Shown piece after piece: positions 1 to 9,096 of a DNA stretch of 64,000 nt. The translations under genes were made by a program, and so were the position numbers. Position 1 is the first letter of the stretch. Each line of letters begins with the position of its first letter. The DNA comes from CAJBVG01 sp943372995 (GTDB taxonomy: Bacteria; Bacteroidota; Bacteroidia; Sphingobacteriales; Sphingobacteriaceae), in NCBI GenBank assembly GCA_943372995.1, contig CALSAQ010000003.1, positions 1 to 64,000 of the forward strand. Reading direction: 5' to 3'. Under the pieces are notes generated by a model that had not been told where the DNA came from, made no database searches, and saw nothing but the letters and a program-made list of their open reading frames with translations.

Positions 1-398
1 AAAAAGGAAAAGATATGGCAAAGAATCCTTTTGCAAGCATGGTTTTCTTTTGGCCTGAGTTACAACGTCAGGTAAGAATAGATGGAAAGATTGTAAAACT
101 TTCTAAAGAAGAATCGGAAGCCTATTTTAATTCTCGACCATTTGAAAGCAGAATTGGTGCAATAAGTTCTCCACAAAGTCAGGTGATTCCAAACAGAGAG
201 AGCCTCGATGTGGTTTATAAGAATATGGAAGAAAAATACAAAGGGCAATCTGTTCCTAAACCTGCTCATTGGGGTGGATACCTCCTATCGCCTATTGCCA
301 TTGAATTCTGGCAAGGTCGCCCAAGCAGATTACACGACAGAATGAAATATGTATTAATGGAAAAAGGGAAATGGAAAATTGAACGCTTAGCTCCATAA
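1..398 (+). CDS. pdxH: Pyridoxamine 5'-phosphate oxidase, C-terminal part (cut by window edge)
   Basis: This FMN-dependent enzyme oxidises pyridoxine or pyridoxamine 5'-phosphate to pyridoxal 5'-phosphate. The reading frame is open from base 3 and reads KGKDMAKNPFA across the first in-frame ATG (base 15), which matches the internal family pattern (xGxxLAxNPxA). That ATG is therefore not the start, and roughly 85-90 N-terminal residues lie outside the window. The visible part holds FFWPELQRQVRIDG, the SRIGAISSPQS segment and the C-terminal signature FWQGRPSRLHDR ending in RLAP, which bind FMN and PLP in known structures. The stop is 5 bases before nuoC, so the genes are probably co-transcribed. 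The identification is firm; only the 5' end is missing. Confidence 0.95.
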   Translation, partial: KGKDMAKNPFASMVFFWPELQRQVRIDGKIVKLSKEESEAYFNSRPFESRIGAISSPQSQVIPNRESLDVVYKNMEEKYKGQSVPKPAHWGGYLLSPIAIEFWQGRPSRLHDRMKYVLMEKGKWKIERLAP

Positions 399-403
399 CA
401 ACA

Positions 404-931
404 ATGAATTTTGAAGAGATAAAAAATAAAATAATTACCACATTTGGTGATAGTGTAATACTTGCCGAACAAGCTGATCAGGCTCAAGCATCATTAACAC
501 TTGAACCTGATGCACTAACAAAAGTGGCTGCTTTTTTACGCGATGATGAAGAGTTGTATTTCGATTATTTGAATTGCTTATCGGGTGTAGATTATGCTGC
601 TGATAAAAATGAGTTAAGCATTGTGTACCATCTTTCTTCTATTCCATATAAACATAGTATCGTATTAAAAATTAATATTCCTTTTGATAGAACAAGTAAA
701 GAGCTACCGCATGCTCCTAGCGTTTCTAAAATTTGGCGTTCTGCCGATTGGCACGAACGTGAAGTATTCGATTTATATGGGATTTATTTCGATGGGCATG
801 ACGACTTGCGTAGAATATTATGTCCCGACGATTGGGAAGGGTTCCCCTTACGTAAAGATTACGTAGCTGCCGAATATTACAATGGTTTAAAAATTACTTT
901 CGATCGCAACACCAACAATGACAAACTATAG
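404..931 (+). CDS. nuoC: NADH-quinone oxidoreductase subunit C
   Basis: This is a peripheral-arm subunit of respiratory complex I (the 30 kDa subunit in mitochondria), which helps hold the hydrophilic arm near the quinone site. At 175 residues it has the usual length for an unfused NuoC. The diagnostic segment SADWHEREVFDLYGI lies near residues 110-124 and is followed by FDGHDDLRRIL and the GFPLRKDY motif. The frame overlaps the start of nuoD by 14 bases, which suggests translational coupling. Neither nuoB nor nuoE is adjacent: the upstream gene is pdxH and the downstream strand switches after nuoD. The complex I genes are therefore split in this genome. Confidence 0.96.
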   Translation: MNFEEIKNKIITTFGDSVILAEQADQAQASLTLEPDALTKVAAFLRDDEELYFDYLNCLSGVDYAADKNELSIVYHLSSIPYKHSIVLKINIPFDRTSKELPHAPSVSKIWRSADWHEREVFDLYGIYFDGHDDLRRILCPDDWEGFPLRKDYVAAEYYNGLKITFDRNTNNDKL

Positions 932-2087
932 AACAGATACCAGTAAGCTGAAGAACGAAGAAATGGTGCTCAACATGGGGCCACAACATCCTTCTATGCA
1001 TGGTGTACTCCGTTTAGAATTATTAACTGATGGTGAAATTGTAAAAGAATGTACTCCACATATTGGTTACCTACACCGTTGCTTCGAAAAACATGCGGAA
1101 AATTTAACCTATCAGCAGTCTATTCCTTTTGTCGACCGATTAGATTATCTCACCTCAATGAACAACGATCACATCTTTGTGATGGGTGTTGAAAAAATGC
1201 TAGGTATCGATAAAAATATTCCTCAGCGCACAGAATACATCAGAGTATTAGTATCTGAATTAAATAGAATTGCTTCTCACCTTATCGCTATAGGTACTTA
1301 TGGAATGGACATTGGTGCAGTAACGCCATTCTTCTGGTGTTTTAGAGATCGTGAACACATTCTTAATCTTTTGGAATGGGCATCTGGTGCTCGCTTACTA
1401 TACAATTACATTTGGATTGGTGGAAACTACTACGATGTCCCAGTAGGTTTCGAAGATAGATGTTCGGAGTTTGTAGAATATTTTAAACCAAAAATGAGAG
1501 AGCTGGATGATCTCTTAACCAATAATCAAATATTTATTAATAGAACAAAAAATGTAGGTGTACTCCCACTCGACGTTGCTGTTAACTACGGATGTTCTGG
1601 ACCAATGTTAAGAGGATCTGGGTTGAAATGGGATTTACGCAGAGTCGACGAATATTCTGTATATCCAGAGTTAGAATTTGATATTCCGGTTGGACAAGGA
1701 TTAATGGGAACAACAGGCGATTGCTGGGACAGATACTACGTTAGGGTGCAAGAAGTATACGAATCGCTAAAAATAATTGAACAGTGTTTAGAGCGATTAA
1801 AAGGGCCATTAAAAAGAGATCCTAGTTACGACCCAAGAGCAAACATGCCGAAAAAAATAATTCCTAAGGCGCAAGAGTTTTATATAAGAGGGGAAAGCCC
1901 TAAAGGTGAACTAGGCTTTTTCTTTGTAGCCGATGGAAAAACCGAACGACCAATACGATGTAAAGCACGCTCTGGAGCATTCTCTAATTTATCAGTACTA
2001 CCCGAAATAGCAAGAGGAGCAATGATAGCAGACATTGTCGCTATATTGGGTTCCATTGATATTGTATTGGGGGAAGTAGATAGGTAA
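918..2087 (+). CDS. nuoD: NADH-quinone oxidoreductase subunit D
   Basis: This is the 49 kDa subunit of complex I and forms the quinone-binding pocket with NuoB. The 389-residue protein has the N-terminal MGPQHPSMHGV loop, with the conserved histidines of the quinone site, then YLHRCFEK, the VDRLDYLTSM helix carrying the conserved tyrosine, RIASHL, and the C-terminal stretch ending in DIVLGEVDR that is typical of a full-length NuoD. It starts inside nuoC (14-base overlap). Its stop abuts, with no spacer, the stop of the receiver-domain gene on the other strand, so the transcript ends here and the rest of complex I must be elsewhere. Confidence 0.97.
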   Translation: MTNYRTDTSKLKNEEMVLNMGPQHPSMHGVLRLELLTDGEIVKECTPHIGYLHRCFEKHAENLTYQQSIPFVDRLDYLTSMNNDHIFVMGVEKMLGIDKNIPQRTEYIRVLVSELNRIASHLIAIGTYGMDIGAVTPFFWCFRDREHILNLLEWASGARLLYNYIWIGGNYYDVPVGFEDRCSEFVEYFKPKMRELDDLLTNNQIFINRTKNVGVLPLDVAVNYGCSGPMLRGSGLKWDLRRVDEYSVYPELEFDIPVGQGLMGTTGDCWDRYYVRVQEVYESLKIIEQCLERLKGPLKRDPSYDPRANMPKKIIPKAQEFYIRGESPKGELGFFFVADGKTERPIRCKARSGAFSNLSVLPEIARGAMIADIVAILGSIDIVLGEVDR

Positions 2088-2477
2088 TTAAATAATTTCA
2101 AGCTTCAGCATTTTTTCTTGCAACTGCTCAATTTTAAAAGGCTTTTCTAGCGTATCATCCATACCTGCATCTAAACATTGCTTTTCATCGTCGCCGAATG
2201 AACCCGCGGTAATGGCAATAATTTTAGGACGTTCCTCTTTGTAGGTTTTTATTATTTCTCTGGTAGTTTCTAAGCCATTTAATTCAGGCATTTGAACATC
2301 CATTAAAACTAAGTCGTAAGTCGATTGAGTTAATTTTTCTAGGGCTTGTAATCCATTGGTTGCTAAATCGAGAGAATAACCAGCCTTCTCAATTACTTTC
2401 CTAATGAGTAATTGATTAACCAAATTATCTTCGGCTAGAAGTATTTTTATCGTCTTATCCTTTATCACTGAATCCAT
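2088..2477 (-). CDS. Stand-alone response-regulator receiver protein
   Basis: This single-domain, CheY-like receiver of 129 residues has no output domain. All five phosphorylation-site positions are visible: the acidic pair E16/D17 in LLAEDN, the phospho-acceptor D60 in VLMDVQMPELNG, T90 in AITAG and K112 in EKPF. The AEDNxxNQ and MDVQMPxLNG wording is typical of receivers in hybrid histidine kinases, so it probably accepts phosphate through an HPt protein. No kinase is nearby, but a stand-alone HPt lies at 43078-43428. A TAttTTTG -7-like box is present at 2500-2507, about 23 bases upstream of the ATG. It converges with nuoD without any spacer. Confidence 0.93.
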   Translation of the reverse strand: MDSVIKDKTIKILLAEDNLVNQLLIRKVIEKAGYSLDLATNGLQALEKLTQSTYDLVLMDVQMPELNGLETTREIIKTYKEERPKIIAITAGSFGDDEKQCLDAGMDDTLEKPFKIEQLQEKMLKLEII

Positions 2478-2490
2478 GAACTCTTTGTTG

Positions 2491-2521
2491 TTGTTATTTC
2501 AAAAATAGTTAAATATCTTTC
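2491..2521 (+). promoter_or_regulatory. Probable promoter of the GNAT gene
   Basis: A TTG at 2491-2493 is followed after 20 bases by TATCTTTC at 2514-2521, which matches 7 of 8 positions of the Bacteroidota -7 box TAnnTTTG. Transcription from here would begin near 2526. This fits translation from the ATG at 2551 and argues against the GTG at 2524. Confidence 0.4.
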
Positions 2522-2550
2522 AAGTGAAAACACTTTTATATCATTATTTT

Positions 2551-3033
2551 ATGATTAGACCTGCAAAACTTAGTGATCTACCTCAAATTGTTAGTATATA
2601 TAATCAAACTATCCCACTTAAGAATGTTACAGCAGATACTGTGCCAGTAAGTGTAGAAAGCAGAACAGAATGGTTTAGTCAATTTAACGAACAAAGACCG
2701 ATTTGGGTATACGAAAATGAAGATGGTGTGGTAGCGTGGACTAGTCTACGTAGTTTTTATGGTCGACCTGCATATCATGCAACTGTAGAAATAGGGATAT
2801 ATATAGCTTCATCATACCGAAACAAAGGAATAGGAGAATTGATGTTACTACATGCACATCGTTTTTGTAAAGAGAATAAAATAGAAACAATCCTAGCTTT
2901 TATATTCGCAAATAATGGAAGTAGTGTTTATTTTTTCAAAAAACACGGTTATATCGAATATGGCAATCTGCCCGCTGTAGCAGAAATAGATCAACAAAAG
3001 ATAGATTTACTTATTTTGGGCTATAAGCTATAA
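2551..3033 (+). CDS. GNAT N-acetyltransferase, phosphinothricin/methionine-sulfone type
   Basis: This predicted acetyl-CoA-dependent N-acetyltransferase has 160 residues and is similar in layout to the Pat/MnaT group. It opens IRPAKLSDLPQIVSIYN and contains the catalytic-core strand VEIGIYIASSYRNKGIGELML, whose RNKGIG is the acetyl-CoA pyrophosphate-binding motif A. NNGSSVYFFKKHGY follows. The frame can be read from a GTG 27 bases earlier, but the promoter geometry and the normal family N-terminus favour the ATG at 2551. The substrate cannot be told from sequence; acetylation of amino-acid analogues such as methionine sulfone or sulfoximine is the usual role. It stands alone between two opposite-strand units. 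Confidence 0.85.
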   Translation: MIRPAKLSDLPQIVSIYNQTIPLKNVTADTVPVSVESRTEWFSQFNEQRPIWVYENEDGVVAWTSLRSFYGRPAYHATVEIGIYIASSYRNKGIGELMLLHAHRFCKENKIETILAFIFANNGSSVYFFKKHGYIEYGNLPAVAEIDQQKIDLLILGYKL

Positions 3034-3064
3034 AAAAAGGAGCCCCGGCAAAAACCGAGACTCC
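3032..3064 (-). terminator. Intrinsic terminator of the efflux operon
   Basis: Read on the minus strand, a 10-bp stem GGAGTCTCGG / CCGGGGCTCC (two G-U pairs) with a TTTTTG loop is followed by seven T residues. On the plus strand the two wobble positions become A-C mismatches and no T-run follows, so it acts mainly on minus-strand transcripts. It lies 60 bases beyond the RND pump stop and touches the stop codon of the acetyltransferase gene. Confidence 0.7.
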
Positions 3065-3124
3065 TAACCTAACTAACCTAAATTATTGAAAAACCACTTA
3101 TGAAAAGTGTCCTATAAAAGGCAT

Positions 3125-6100
3125 TTATTGTATTAACGTATTTTCTTCCACTTTAGTTTTTCCAAACCATTTTTGTTTCAAATTAGTAACCAATAAATAC
3201 ATTACTGGTACTAAAATCAAGGTTAAAAATGTTGCGAAAATTAAACCAAAAATCATTGTCCATGATAAAGGACCCCAGAAGGCAACGTTATCTCCTCCAA
3301 AGTAAATGTGTGGGTTAAATTCTGTAAGTAATTTAGCAAAGTCGAGGTTCAACCCTACTGCCAATGGAATTAACCCTAAAATGGTAGCAAATGCAGTTAA
3401 TAGCACTGGAGTCATACGAGTTCTACCAGCCTCTAATACCGCATCGTAGGTCGACATCCCCTGTGATATCATCAGATCGGCAAATTCTACCAATAAGATA
3501 CCATTTCGCACCACAATTCCCGCTAATGCAATAATACCAACACCCATCATAACTGTAGACATAGTCATTTTGAAAATGGTAATACCTAATAGTACCCCAA
3601 TAATACTGAAGAAAATCTCACTCAGAATAATTAATGGTTTTCCTATTGAGTTAAACTGAGTAACAAGAATCATTAGAATTAAACCGAATGATACTAATAA
3701 TGCAGTACCTAAGAATTTAACGGTTTCTAATTGCTCTTCTTGTTCACCAGCCATTTTAATAGTCACACCATTTGGAGTATTAAACTGATCAATCTCTTTT
3801 TGAATGTTTGCTACAACCTCATTCGGATTGTAAGCTCCTAATACATTCGAAGATAATATGATGATACGTTTACTTTGTTTACGTTTTATTCCACCATATG
3901 TATTTACATATTTAATATCTGCAAAAGATGATAAAGGAACCTGACGAATCATTCCACCCATTCCCATATCACGATAAGTAATACTCATGTTTTTTAACAC
4001 ATCTAAGTTATTACGTTGATCTTCTTGTGCACGAACATTAATTTCATAATCGTCTTTTAAATCGCGGAATTTTGAAATTTCTTTACCATATAAAGCTGTT
4101 CTTAGCTCCATAGCTACTTGACCTGATGATATCCCTTCTCTATTTGCACGTTCACGATCGATATCAAAAATAATTTCAGGTTTATTGTTTTGGAAATCTG
4201 ATTTCAATTCCTCTACCCCTGCAATATTTTTCTTATCTAAATATTTCTTTAAGGTTTGAGATGTTGAAACAAGAGAATCAAGATCATCACCAGTAATCTC
4301 AATAGAGATCGGCTTAGCTGTTGGAGGACCAGATTGTTCTTGCGTAACTGAAATTTCAGCACCTGGTATACCTTTCACTGCTTCACGGATTTTATCTAAA
4401 TATTGAGATGTTTTAACGCCATGACGTTTCCCGAATTCAACAAAGGCTACAGATACTTTTCCTCTATTTGGATATTTACCTTGGTCTTCATCCTGAGGGT
4501 CGGTTACACCAACTGTTACGTTAGAAATTATTGAAGAAACAACTGGATTATCTCTACCCACTACTTTAGTCACTCTACTTTCCACATCTTTAATAACCTC
4601 ATTGGTATAGGCTTGATCGGTACCTACAGGTAAGCTCACATAAACATAAACAAAGTTCGGATCTGCCTCTGGGAAGAACACGAATTTAGGCGTTCTTACC
4701 ATCATAAACATTATGGTTAATACAAACAAACCAAATGTACTTGCTAGCATTGTCCACGGACGATGTAATGCCCAATCTAATTTCTTAGCATACCAATCTT
4801 GGAAACGAGGCCATGTTTTATTTTGGAAATTATATACTGCTTTTTCTAAATAAAAATGATGTAATAAATACAGTAAGGCCAAGATGACAATGAAATTACC
4901 CAAACCAAAATTGATTAGATAACCCACTACAGCTGCAATACCCATTCTTATTAATGTCTTACGAACCGATTTATCAAATGTAGGTTTATCATCACTATGA
5001 GTATGCGGTTTCATAAAATCAACTGCAAACACAGGGTTAATGATATACGCTACCAATAATGAAGCTAATAAGGTAATGATTAATGTTACTGGCAAGTAAA
5101 ACATGAATTTACCAATGATACCTGGCCAGAACAATAAAGGAACAAATGGTGCCAACGTAGTTAAGGTACCTGAAAATACAGGTAAGAACACTTCTCCAGT
5201 TGCTACTTTTGCTGCTTTTTTAATTGGCACTTTACCATTATCAAAAATACGATGAGTATTTTCAATAACCACAATCGCGTCATCCACCACGATACCTAAT
5301 CCCAATAAGAAAGAGAAGAGTACAATCATATTCATGGTGTAACTGAACCCGAATAATCCACCCAATGCAGGCATAGCAATAAAGGCTACACACATTGATA
5401 AGGGAACAGATAATGCCACGAATAATGCATTGGTAACCCCCATGAAAAACATCAAGATGATGGTTACTAAAATAAATCCAATGATAATGGTGTTAATCAA
5501 ATCGTGTAGTGTTACACGAGTTTGGTCAGACTGGTCGCCAGTAATTTTAATTTCTAATCCTTTAGGAAAATTATTGGCTTGCATATCTGCAACAATTTCA
5601 CGGATTTTATCTGAAGCCTCGATTAAGTTTTCGCCACTACGTTTTTTTACGTTTAATGTGATTACATTTTTACCGTATAAACGAGCATAACTTTCTTGCT
5701 CTTTAAATCCATCGATAACAGTTGCTATATCTTTTAAATATACAGAACCACCAGAAGGAGTTTTTATAATAGTATTAGCAATTTCTAATGCATTTGGGTA
5801 TTCTTTTTTAACGTTTAATGTTCTACGAACACCATCCACTTTAATAGTACCTCCCGAAGCTGAAATGTTTTCATAACCAATAGCGCGCTCAATATCCGAA
5901 AAAGAAATTTGAGCAGCTGTCATTCTATTCAAATCAACATTAATCTGAATCTCTTGTTCTAAAGCACCTACTATATCAACACCAGATATTTCTTTTAATC
6001 CTTCTACTCTATCCTTTAAATCATCGGCATAGTCTTTTAATTTTTTCAAATCAAAATCACCAGAAATATTCAAATACAAAATAGGCAAATCGGATAAGTT

Positions 6101-6520
6101 AATATCCATTACATCTGGGTCATTAGGAAGGTTATTAGGCAAATCTGTTTTTGCTTTATCAACCGCATCTTTAACCCTTTGTTTAGCTTCCTTTATATCA
6201 ACATTAGTATTGAATTCTGCCGTTATAAAAGAGAAATCTTGATACGAATTTGAAGTTACTTTCTTCAATCCAGGAGTCGATTTCAATTGCTTTTCTATCT
6301 GTTTAGTAACCAAGTTCTCCATATTTTGAGGAGAAGTACCTGGGTACACAGTGCTCACAAAAATTTTCGGAATAGTAATCTCTGGAAAATTCTCTTTAGG
6401 TAAACTTTGATAAGCAAAATATCCAATTAAGAATAACAATACCGTTATTACATAAACAGAAGTTTTGTTATCTATGGCCCAACTTGAGGGCTTAAATTCT
6501 TTGTGTTCGTCTTTCATCAT
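3125..6520 (-). CDS. RND efflux transporter, inner-membrane permease (AcrB/HAE1-like)
   Basis: This 1131-residue proton-driven pump works with the periplasmic adaptor and outer-membrane channel encoded directly upstream. The first membrane helix is near residues 20-37, followed by a large periplasmic domain. The TM4 proton-relay pair D413-D414 lies in LGLGIVVDDAIVVIEN. A second periplasmic domain and helices 8-12 follow. Two deviations from AcrB are visible. The TM10 lysine position (AcrB K940) reads VVRNGILLVEF, so arginine (R1005) stands there. An added hydrophobic segment near residues 524-556, between the two halves, could form one or two extra helices. Both may be normal for this Bacteroidota clade. 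The substrate is unknown. It is the last gene of tetR-tolC-mfp-rnd. Confidence 0.93.
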   Translation of the reverse strand: MMKDEHKEFKPSSWAIDNKTSVYVITVLLFLIGYFAYQSLPKENFPEITIPKIFVSTVYPGTSPQNMENLVTKQIEKQLKSTPGLKKVTSNSYQDFSFITAEFNTNVDIKEAKQRVKDAVDKAKTDLPNNLPNDPDVMDINLSDLPILYLNISGDFDLKKLKDYADDLKDRVEGLKEISGVDIVGALEQEIQINVDLNRMTAAQISFSDIERAIGYENISASGGTIKVDGVRRTLNVKKEYPNALEIANTIIKTPSGGSVYLKDIATVIDGFKEQESYARLYGKNVITLNVKKRSGENLIEASDKIREIVADMQANNFPKGLEIKITGDQSDQTRVTLHDLINTIIIGFILVTIILMFFMGVTNALFVALSVPLSMCVAFIAMPALGGLFGFSYTMNMIVLFSFLLGLGIVVDDAIVVIENTHRIFDNGKVPIKKAAKVATGEVFLPVFSGTLTTLAPFVPLLFWPGIIGKFMFYLPVTLIITLLASLLVAYIINPVFAVDFMKPHTHSDDKPTFDKSVRKTLIRMGIAAVVGYLINFGLGNFIVILALLYLLHHFYLEKAVYNFQNKTWPRFQDWYAKKLDWALHRPWTMLASTFGLFVLTIMFMMVRTPKFVFFPEADPNFVYVYVSLPVGTDQAYTNEVIKDVESRVTKVVGRDNPVVSSIISNVTVGVTDPQDEDQGKYPNRGKVSVAFVEFGKRHGVKTSQYLDKIREAVKGIPGAEISVTQEQSGPPTAKPISIEITGDDLDSLVSTSQTLKKYLDKKNIAGVEELKSDFQNNKPEIIFDIDRERANREGISSGQVAMELRTALYGKEISKFRDLKDDYEINVRAQEDQRNNLDVLKNMSITYRDMGMGGMIRQVPLSSFADIKYVNTYGGIKRKQSKRIIILSSNVLGAYNPNEVVANIQKEIDQFNTPNGVTIKMAGEQEEQLETVKFLGTALLVSFGLILMILVTQFNSIGKPLIILSEIFFSIIGVLLGITIFKMTMSTVMMGVGIIALAGIVVRNGILLVEFADLMISQGMSTYDAVLEAGRTRMTPVLLTAFATILGLIPLAVGLNLDFAKLLTEFNPHIYFGGDNVAFWGPLSWTMIFGLIFATFLTLILVPVMYLLVTNLKQKWFGKTKVEENTLIQ

Positions 6521-6543
6521 CTGAAATTTTGAGTGTAAAAAAA

Positions 6544-7659
6544 TTACAATTTCACTAAATCGCCTTCATTCAAATCTTGATAACCCACAGTGATTACTTT
6601 ATCACCAACAGCTAATCCAGATAATACTTCTGCTGTACCACGATATACTTGGCCAACTTTAATGCTAGCTTTTTTTACGGTTAACTTATCTTTATTACCT
6701 ACAGCAACATATACATAATTACCCGATTGATCGCTTTGGATTATATTCATAGGTACTGTAATTGCTTTATTAGTTTGGTAATCGATAATTTTTAACACAC
6801 TAATCATATTCGGACGAAAATCTGGATTGTTAGCCAAATTAACTTCTACTTTAAATGTTCTGCTTACTGGATTAATCGCTCTAGCTGCAAAATTAATTTT
6901 AGCATTAATTTCTTTTTTCAAATCAGGGAAAGTAACCACTACTGGGTCACCAGTTGATACTGAATTTAAATAGCTTTCTGCTAATTCACCAGTAGCTTTT
7001 AATTGACTAGAGTTCACTACACGGAAAGCCGGACGAGCACCATTTACCATTTCACCTTCTTTCACTTCAGCCTCATCAACAATACCATCGATTGGTGATT
7101 TAATATTAGTGTTATCTAATTGCTCTTTAGCTGTAAGGATACTATTTTCTAATGCTTCTTTGTTGTTTTTAGCTTGTAAGTAAGCGATCTCTGTTCCTAT
7201 TTTTTGATCCCAAAGATTTTTTTGTTTATTGTAAACTGTAGTCGCTAATTCTAAACGAGTGTTCAGTTCGTCTATACTTTTACGAATCATCGCATCGTCG
7301 ATTTTAGCAAGTATTTGTCCTTTCTTCACTTGCTGACCCACTTGTGCGTATACACGAACAACAGGACCCATACTACGAGGAAAAACATTTACGTTTTGAT
7401 CCGATTGAACCTGACCATGTACTTCTACATAGTGTGTAAATGAAGTCGTTTGAACGGTATCCAAAGCAACATATTTCAATTTTTGATTTGCTTCTGGATT
7501 CTCTTTTGCTAATTCAGCTTCTAAATCTGCTATTTTCTTAGTGATTTCTGAATGTTGTTTTTTCAAATTCTCTAGTTCAGTTTTTTTATCTGTACTAGCA
7601 GTTTTGCCACATGCTACTAAAATACTTGCTGCGGTTAGTAATATTAAAATACGTTTCAT
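6544..7659 (-). CDS. Efflux RND transporter periplasmic adaptor (membrane fusion protein)
   Basis: This adaptor connects the RND pump to the outer-membrane factor. It has 371 residues. The N-terminus MKRILILLTAASILVACGK ends in a lipobox with Cys17, so it is a lipoprotein. A short coiled coil rich in K and E occupies about residues 25-60. The lipoyl half-motif VRVYAQVGQQVKKGQILAKIDD and its partner TNIKSPIDGIVDEAEVKEGEMV flank an alpha-hairpin, and a beta-barrel and membrane-proximal domain follow. It sits 23 bases upstream of the pump gene and 28 bases downstream of the tolC-like gene, consistent with a single operon. Confidence 0.94.
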   Translation of the reverse strand: MKRILILLTAASILVACGKTASTDKKTELENLKKQHSEITKKIADLEAELAKENPEANQKLKYVALDTVQTTSFTHYVEVHGQVQSDQNVNVFPRSMGPVVRVYAQVGQQVKKGQILAKIDDAMIRKSIDELNTRLELATTVYNKQKNLWDQKIGTEIAYLQAKNNKEALENSILTAKEQLDNTNIKSPIDGIVDEAEVKEGEMVNGARPAFRVVNSSQLKATGELAESYLNSVSTGDPVVVTFPDLKKEINAKINFAARAINPVSRTFKVEVNLANNPDFRPNMISVLKIIDYQTNKAITVPMNIIQSDQSGNYVYVAVGNKDKLTVKKASIKVGQVYRGTAEVLSGLAVGDKVITVGYQDLNEGDLVKL

Positions 7660-7687
7660 ATCGAATATATATTTCTAGGTGTTTTAT

Positions 7688-9082
7688 TTATTGTATTTTT
7701 CCAAATGCTTTGTCCAATTCTACTTTAGCAATTAATGCATCGTATAATGAACTGATATAATTTGTTTCTGCTTCTTTTAATGAGGTTTCGGCAGTTGTAA
7801 CCTCTAAACTAGAGCCCAAGCCTTGGTCGTATTTCGCTTTCGACACTCTCAACACTTCTTTTGCTAAGTCCATGTTTTTTCTTTGATTATCTAAAGAACG
7901 TACACTGTTATTGTAAGAAATTTGAGCTTGTTTACTTTGTAAGTTCAAGGCATTCTCAGCATTAGCTAAATCATTTTTAGATTTTTCCAACGCTAATTTA
8001 GCTTGTCGGGTTTGATGATATTTCTTTCCAGATCCAGTAATTGGAATTTTTAATTGTAATCCAACTATAGTTGTAGGAAACGATTGATCAGTTAATTTGC
8101 TTAAATCGTTGTTCTGATAAGATTTAGCAATATTACCAAAGGCTACTAAACTTGGAGCATGAGTAACAATGTTTCTTCTGTAATCTAATTCATTAAGCTT
8201 CATAGAAGTTTTCAATAATTGATATTCTACACGCTCTTCTGGAGATAATACCTGATTAGATTCTATCATTGCATTCAACTGAATAGACTCCAACTTGTCT
8301 GTTAATACTAGCTCATTTCCTATTGGCATTCCAATTTGAAATTTTAGAAGTGAAAGACTAAGCTCTATCATCTTAGCTACGTTATCGCGTTCTGTTGTAA
8401 GGTTATTAAACAACACACTTAAACGATCATAGTCTACTTTCTCTGCAAATCCATTATCGAAATAAGCTTTTGTATCATCTAATGTTTTCTTTAAACGAAT
8501 AATATTTGCGTCTAACAACTCTAAACGTTTACGGTTAACTAAAACCGAATAATAAGCTTTAGTAACAGCTACATTGGTTTCAATTTTTGTTCTTTGCAAT
8601 GCTTTTACAGTTAAATCTTTGTAAACAGTACTTGCTTTCAATCCAATAAGATAATTCCCATCGAATAAAAGTTGAGAGATTTCAATCCCATAATTCATGT
8701 TGTAATTAGTTCCGAATTGTGCAGGGAAATATCCAAATTCTGTTGGCATTTGAATTGGATTTCCATTTCCATCCCTTACACCTTCTTTCACCAATACTCC
8801 GTATAATGATGGAGATAAGAAATCGGGTAATACTTGAGTAGGAATATCGATGTTTCTCTGAATAGATGCCGAACCATTTATTTGTGGTAAACCAATGGCT
8901 ACTGTTTCTTTCACTTTACTTCTCGAAATTTCTGCATCAATGGATGCATTCTTTACATCATTTTGGTTTTGATATGCATACTCAATCGCTTGTTGCAAGC
9001 TAAATTGGTAGCTCGTTTGAGAAAATCCTACTGAAGAAAATCCCAAGCTTAGCATTAAAATGTATATTATTTTAGGTTTCAT
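7688..9082 (-). CDS. TolC-family outer-membrane efflux channel
   Basis: This is the outer-membrane factor of the tripartite pump, with 464 residues. A Sec signal peptide (MKPKIIYILMLSLGFSSVGFSQ) is followed by the two-fold TolC repeat of long helices and short strands. The first half contains SLQQAIEYAYQNQNDVKNA and LLVNRKRLELLD-like helices; the second ends SLEVTTAETSLKEAETNYISS, the usual OEP-family ending. The gene comes between the regulator and the adaptor, an order common in Bacteroidota (OMF first, then MFP, then RND). No frameshift or missing segment is apparent. Confidence 0.94.
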   Translation of the reverse strand: MKPKIIYILMLSLGFSSVGFSQTSYQFSLQQAIEYAYQNQNDVKNASIDAEISRSKVKETVAIGLPQINGSASIQRNIDIPTQVLPDFLSPSLYGVLVKEGVRDGNGNPIQMPTEFGYFPAQFGTNYNMNYGIEISQLLFDGNYLIGLKASTVYKDLTVKALQRTKIETNVAVTKAYYSVLVNRKRLELLDANIIRLKKTLDDTKAYFDNGFAEKVDYDRLSVLFNNLTTERDNVAKMIELSLSLLKFQIGMPIGNELVLTDKLESIQLNAMIESNQVLSPEERVEYQLLKTSMKLNELDYRRNIVTHAPSLVAFGNIAKSYQNNDLSKLTDQSFPTTIVGLQLKIPITGSGKKYHQTRQAKLALEKSKNDLANAENALNLQSKQAQISYNNSVRSLDNQRKNMDLAKEVLRVSKAKYDQGLGSSLEVTTAETSLKEAETNYISSLYDALIAKVELDKAFGKIQ

Positions 9083-9096
9083 AATTTGTAAATAAA

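Noticed and set aside
1..20. pdxH as a truncated or broken gene with a start at base 15
   Set aside because: The frame is open to the window edge and the residues before the ATG match the family, so the gene is merely cut by the window.
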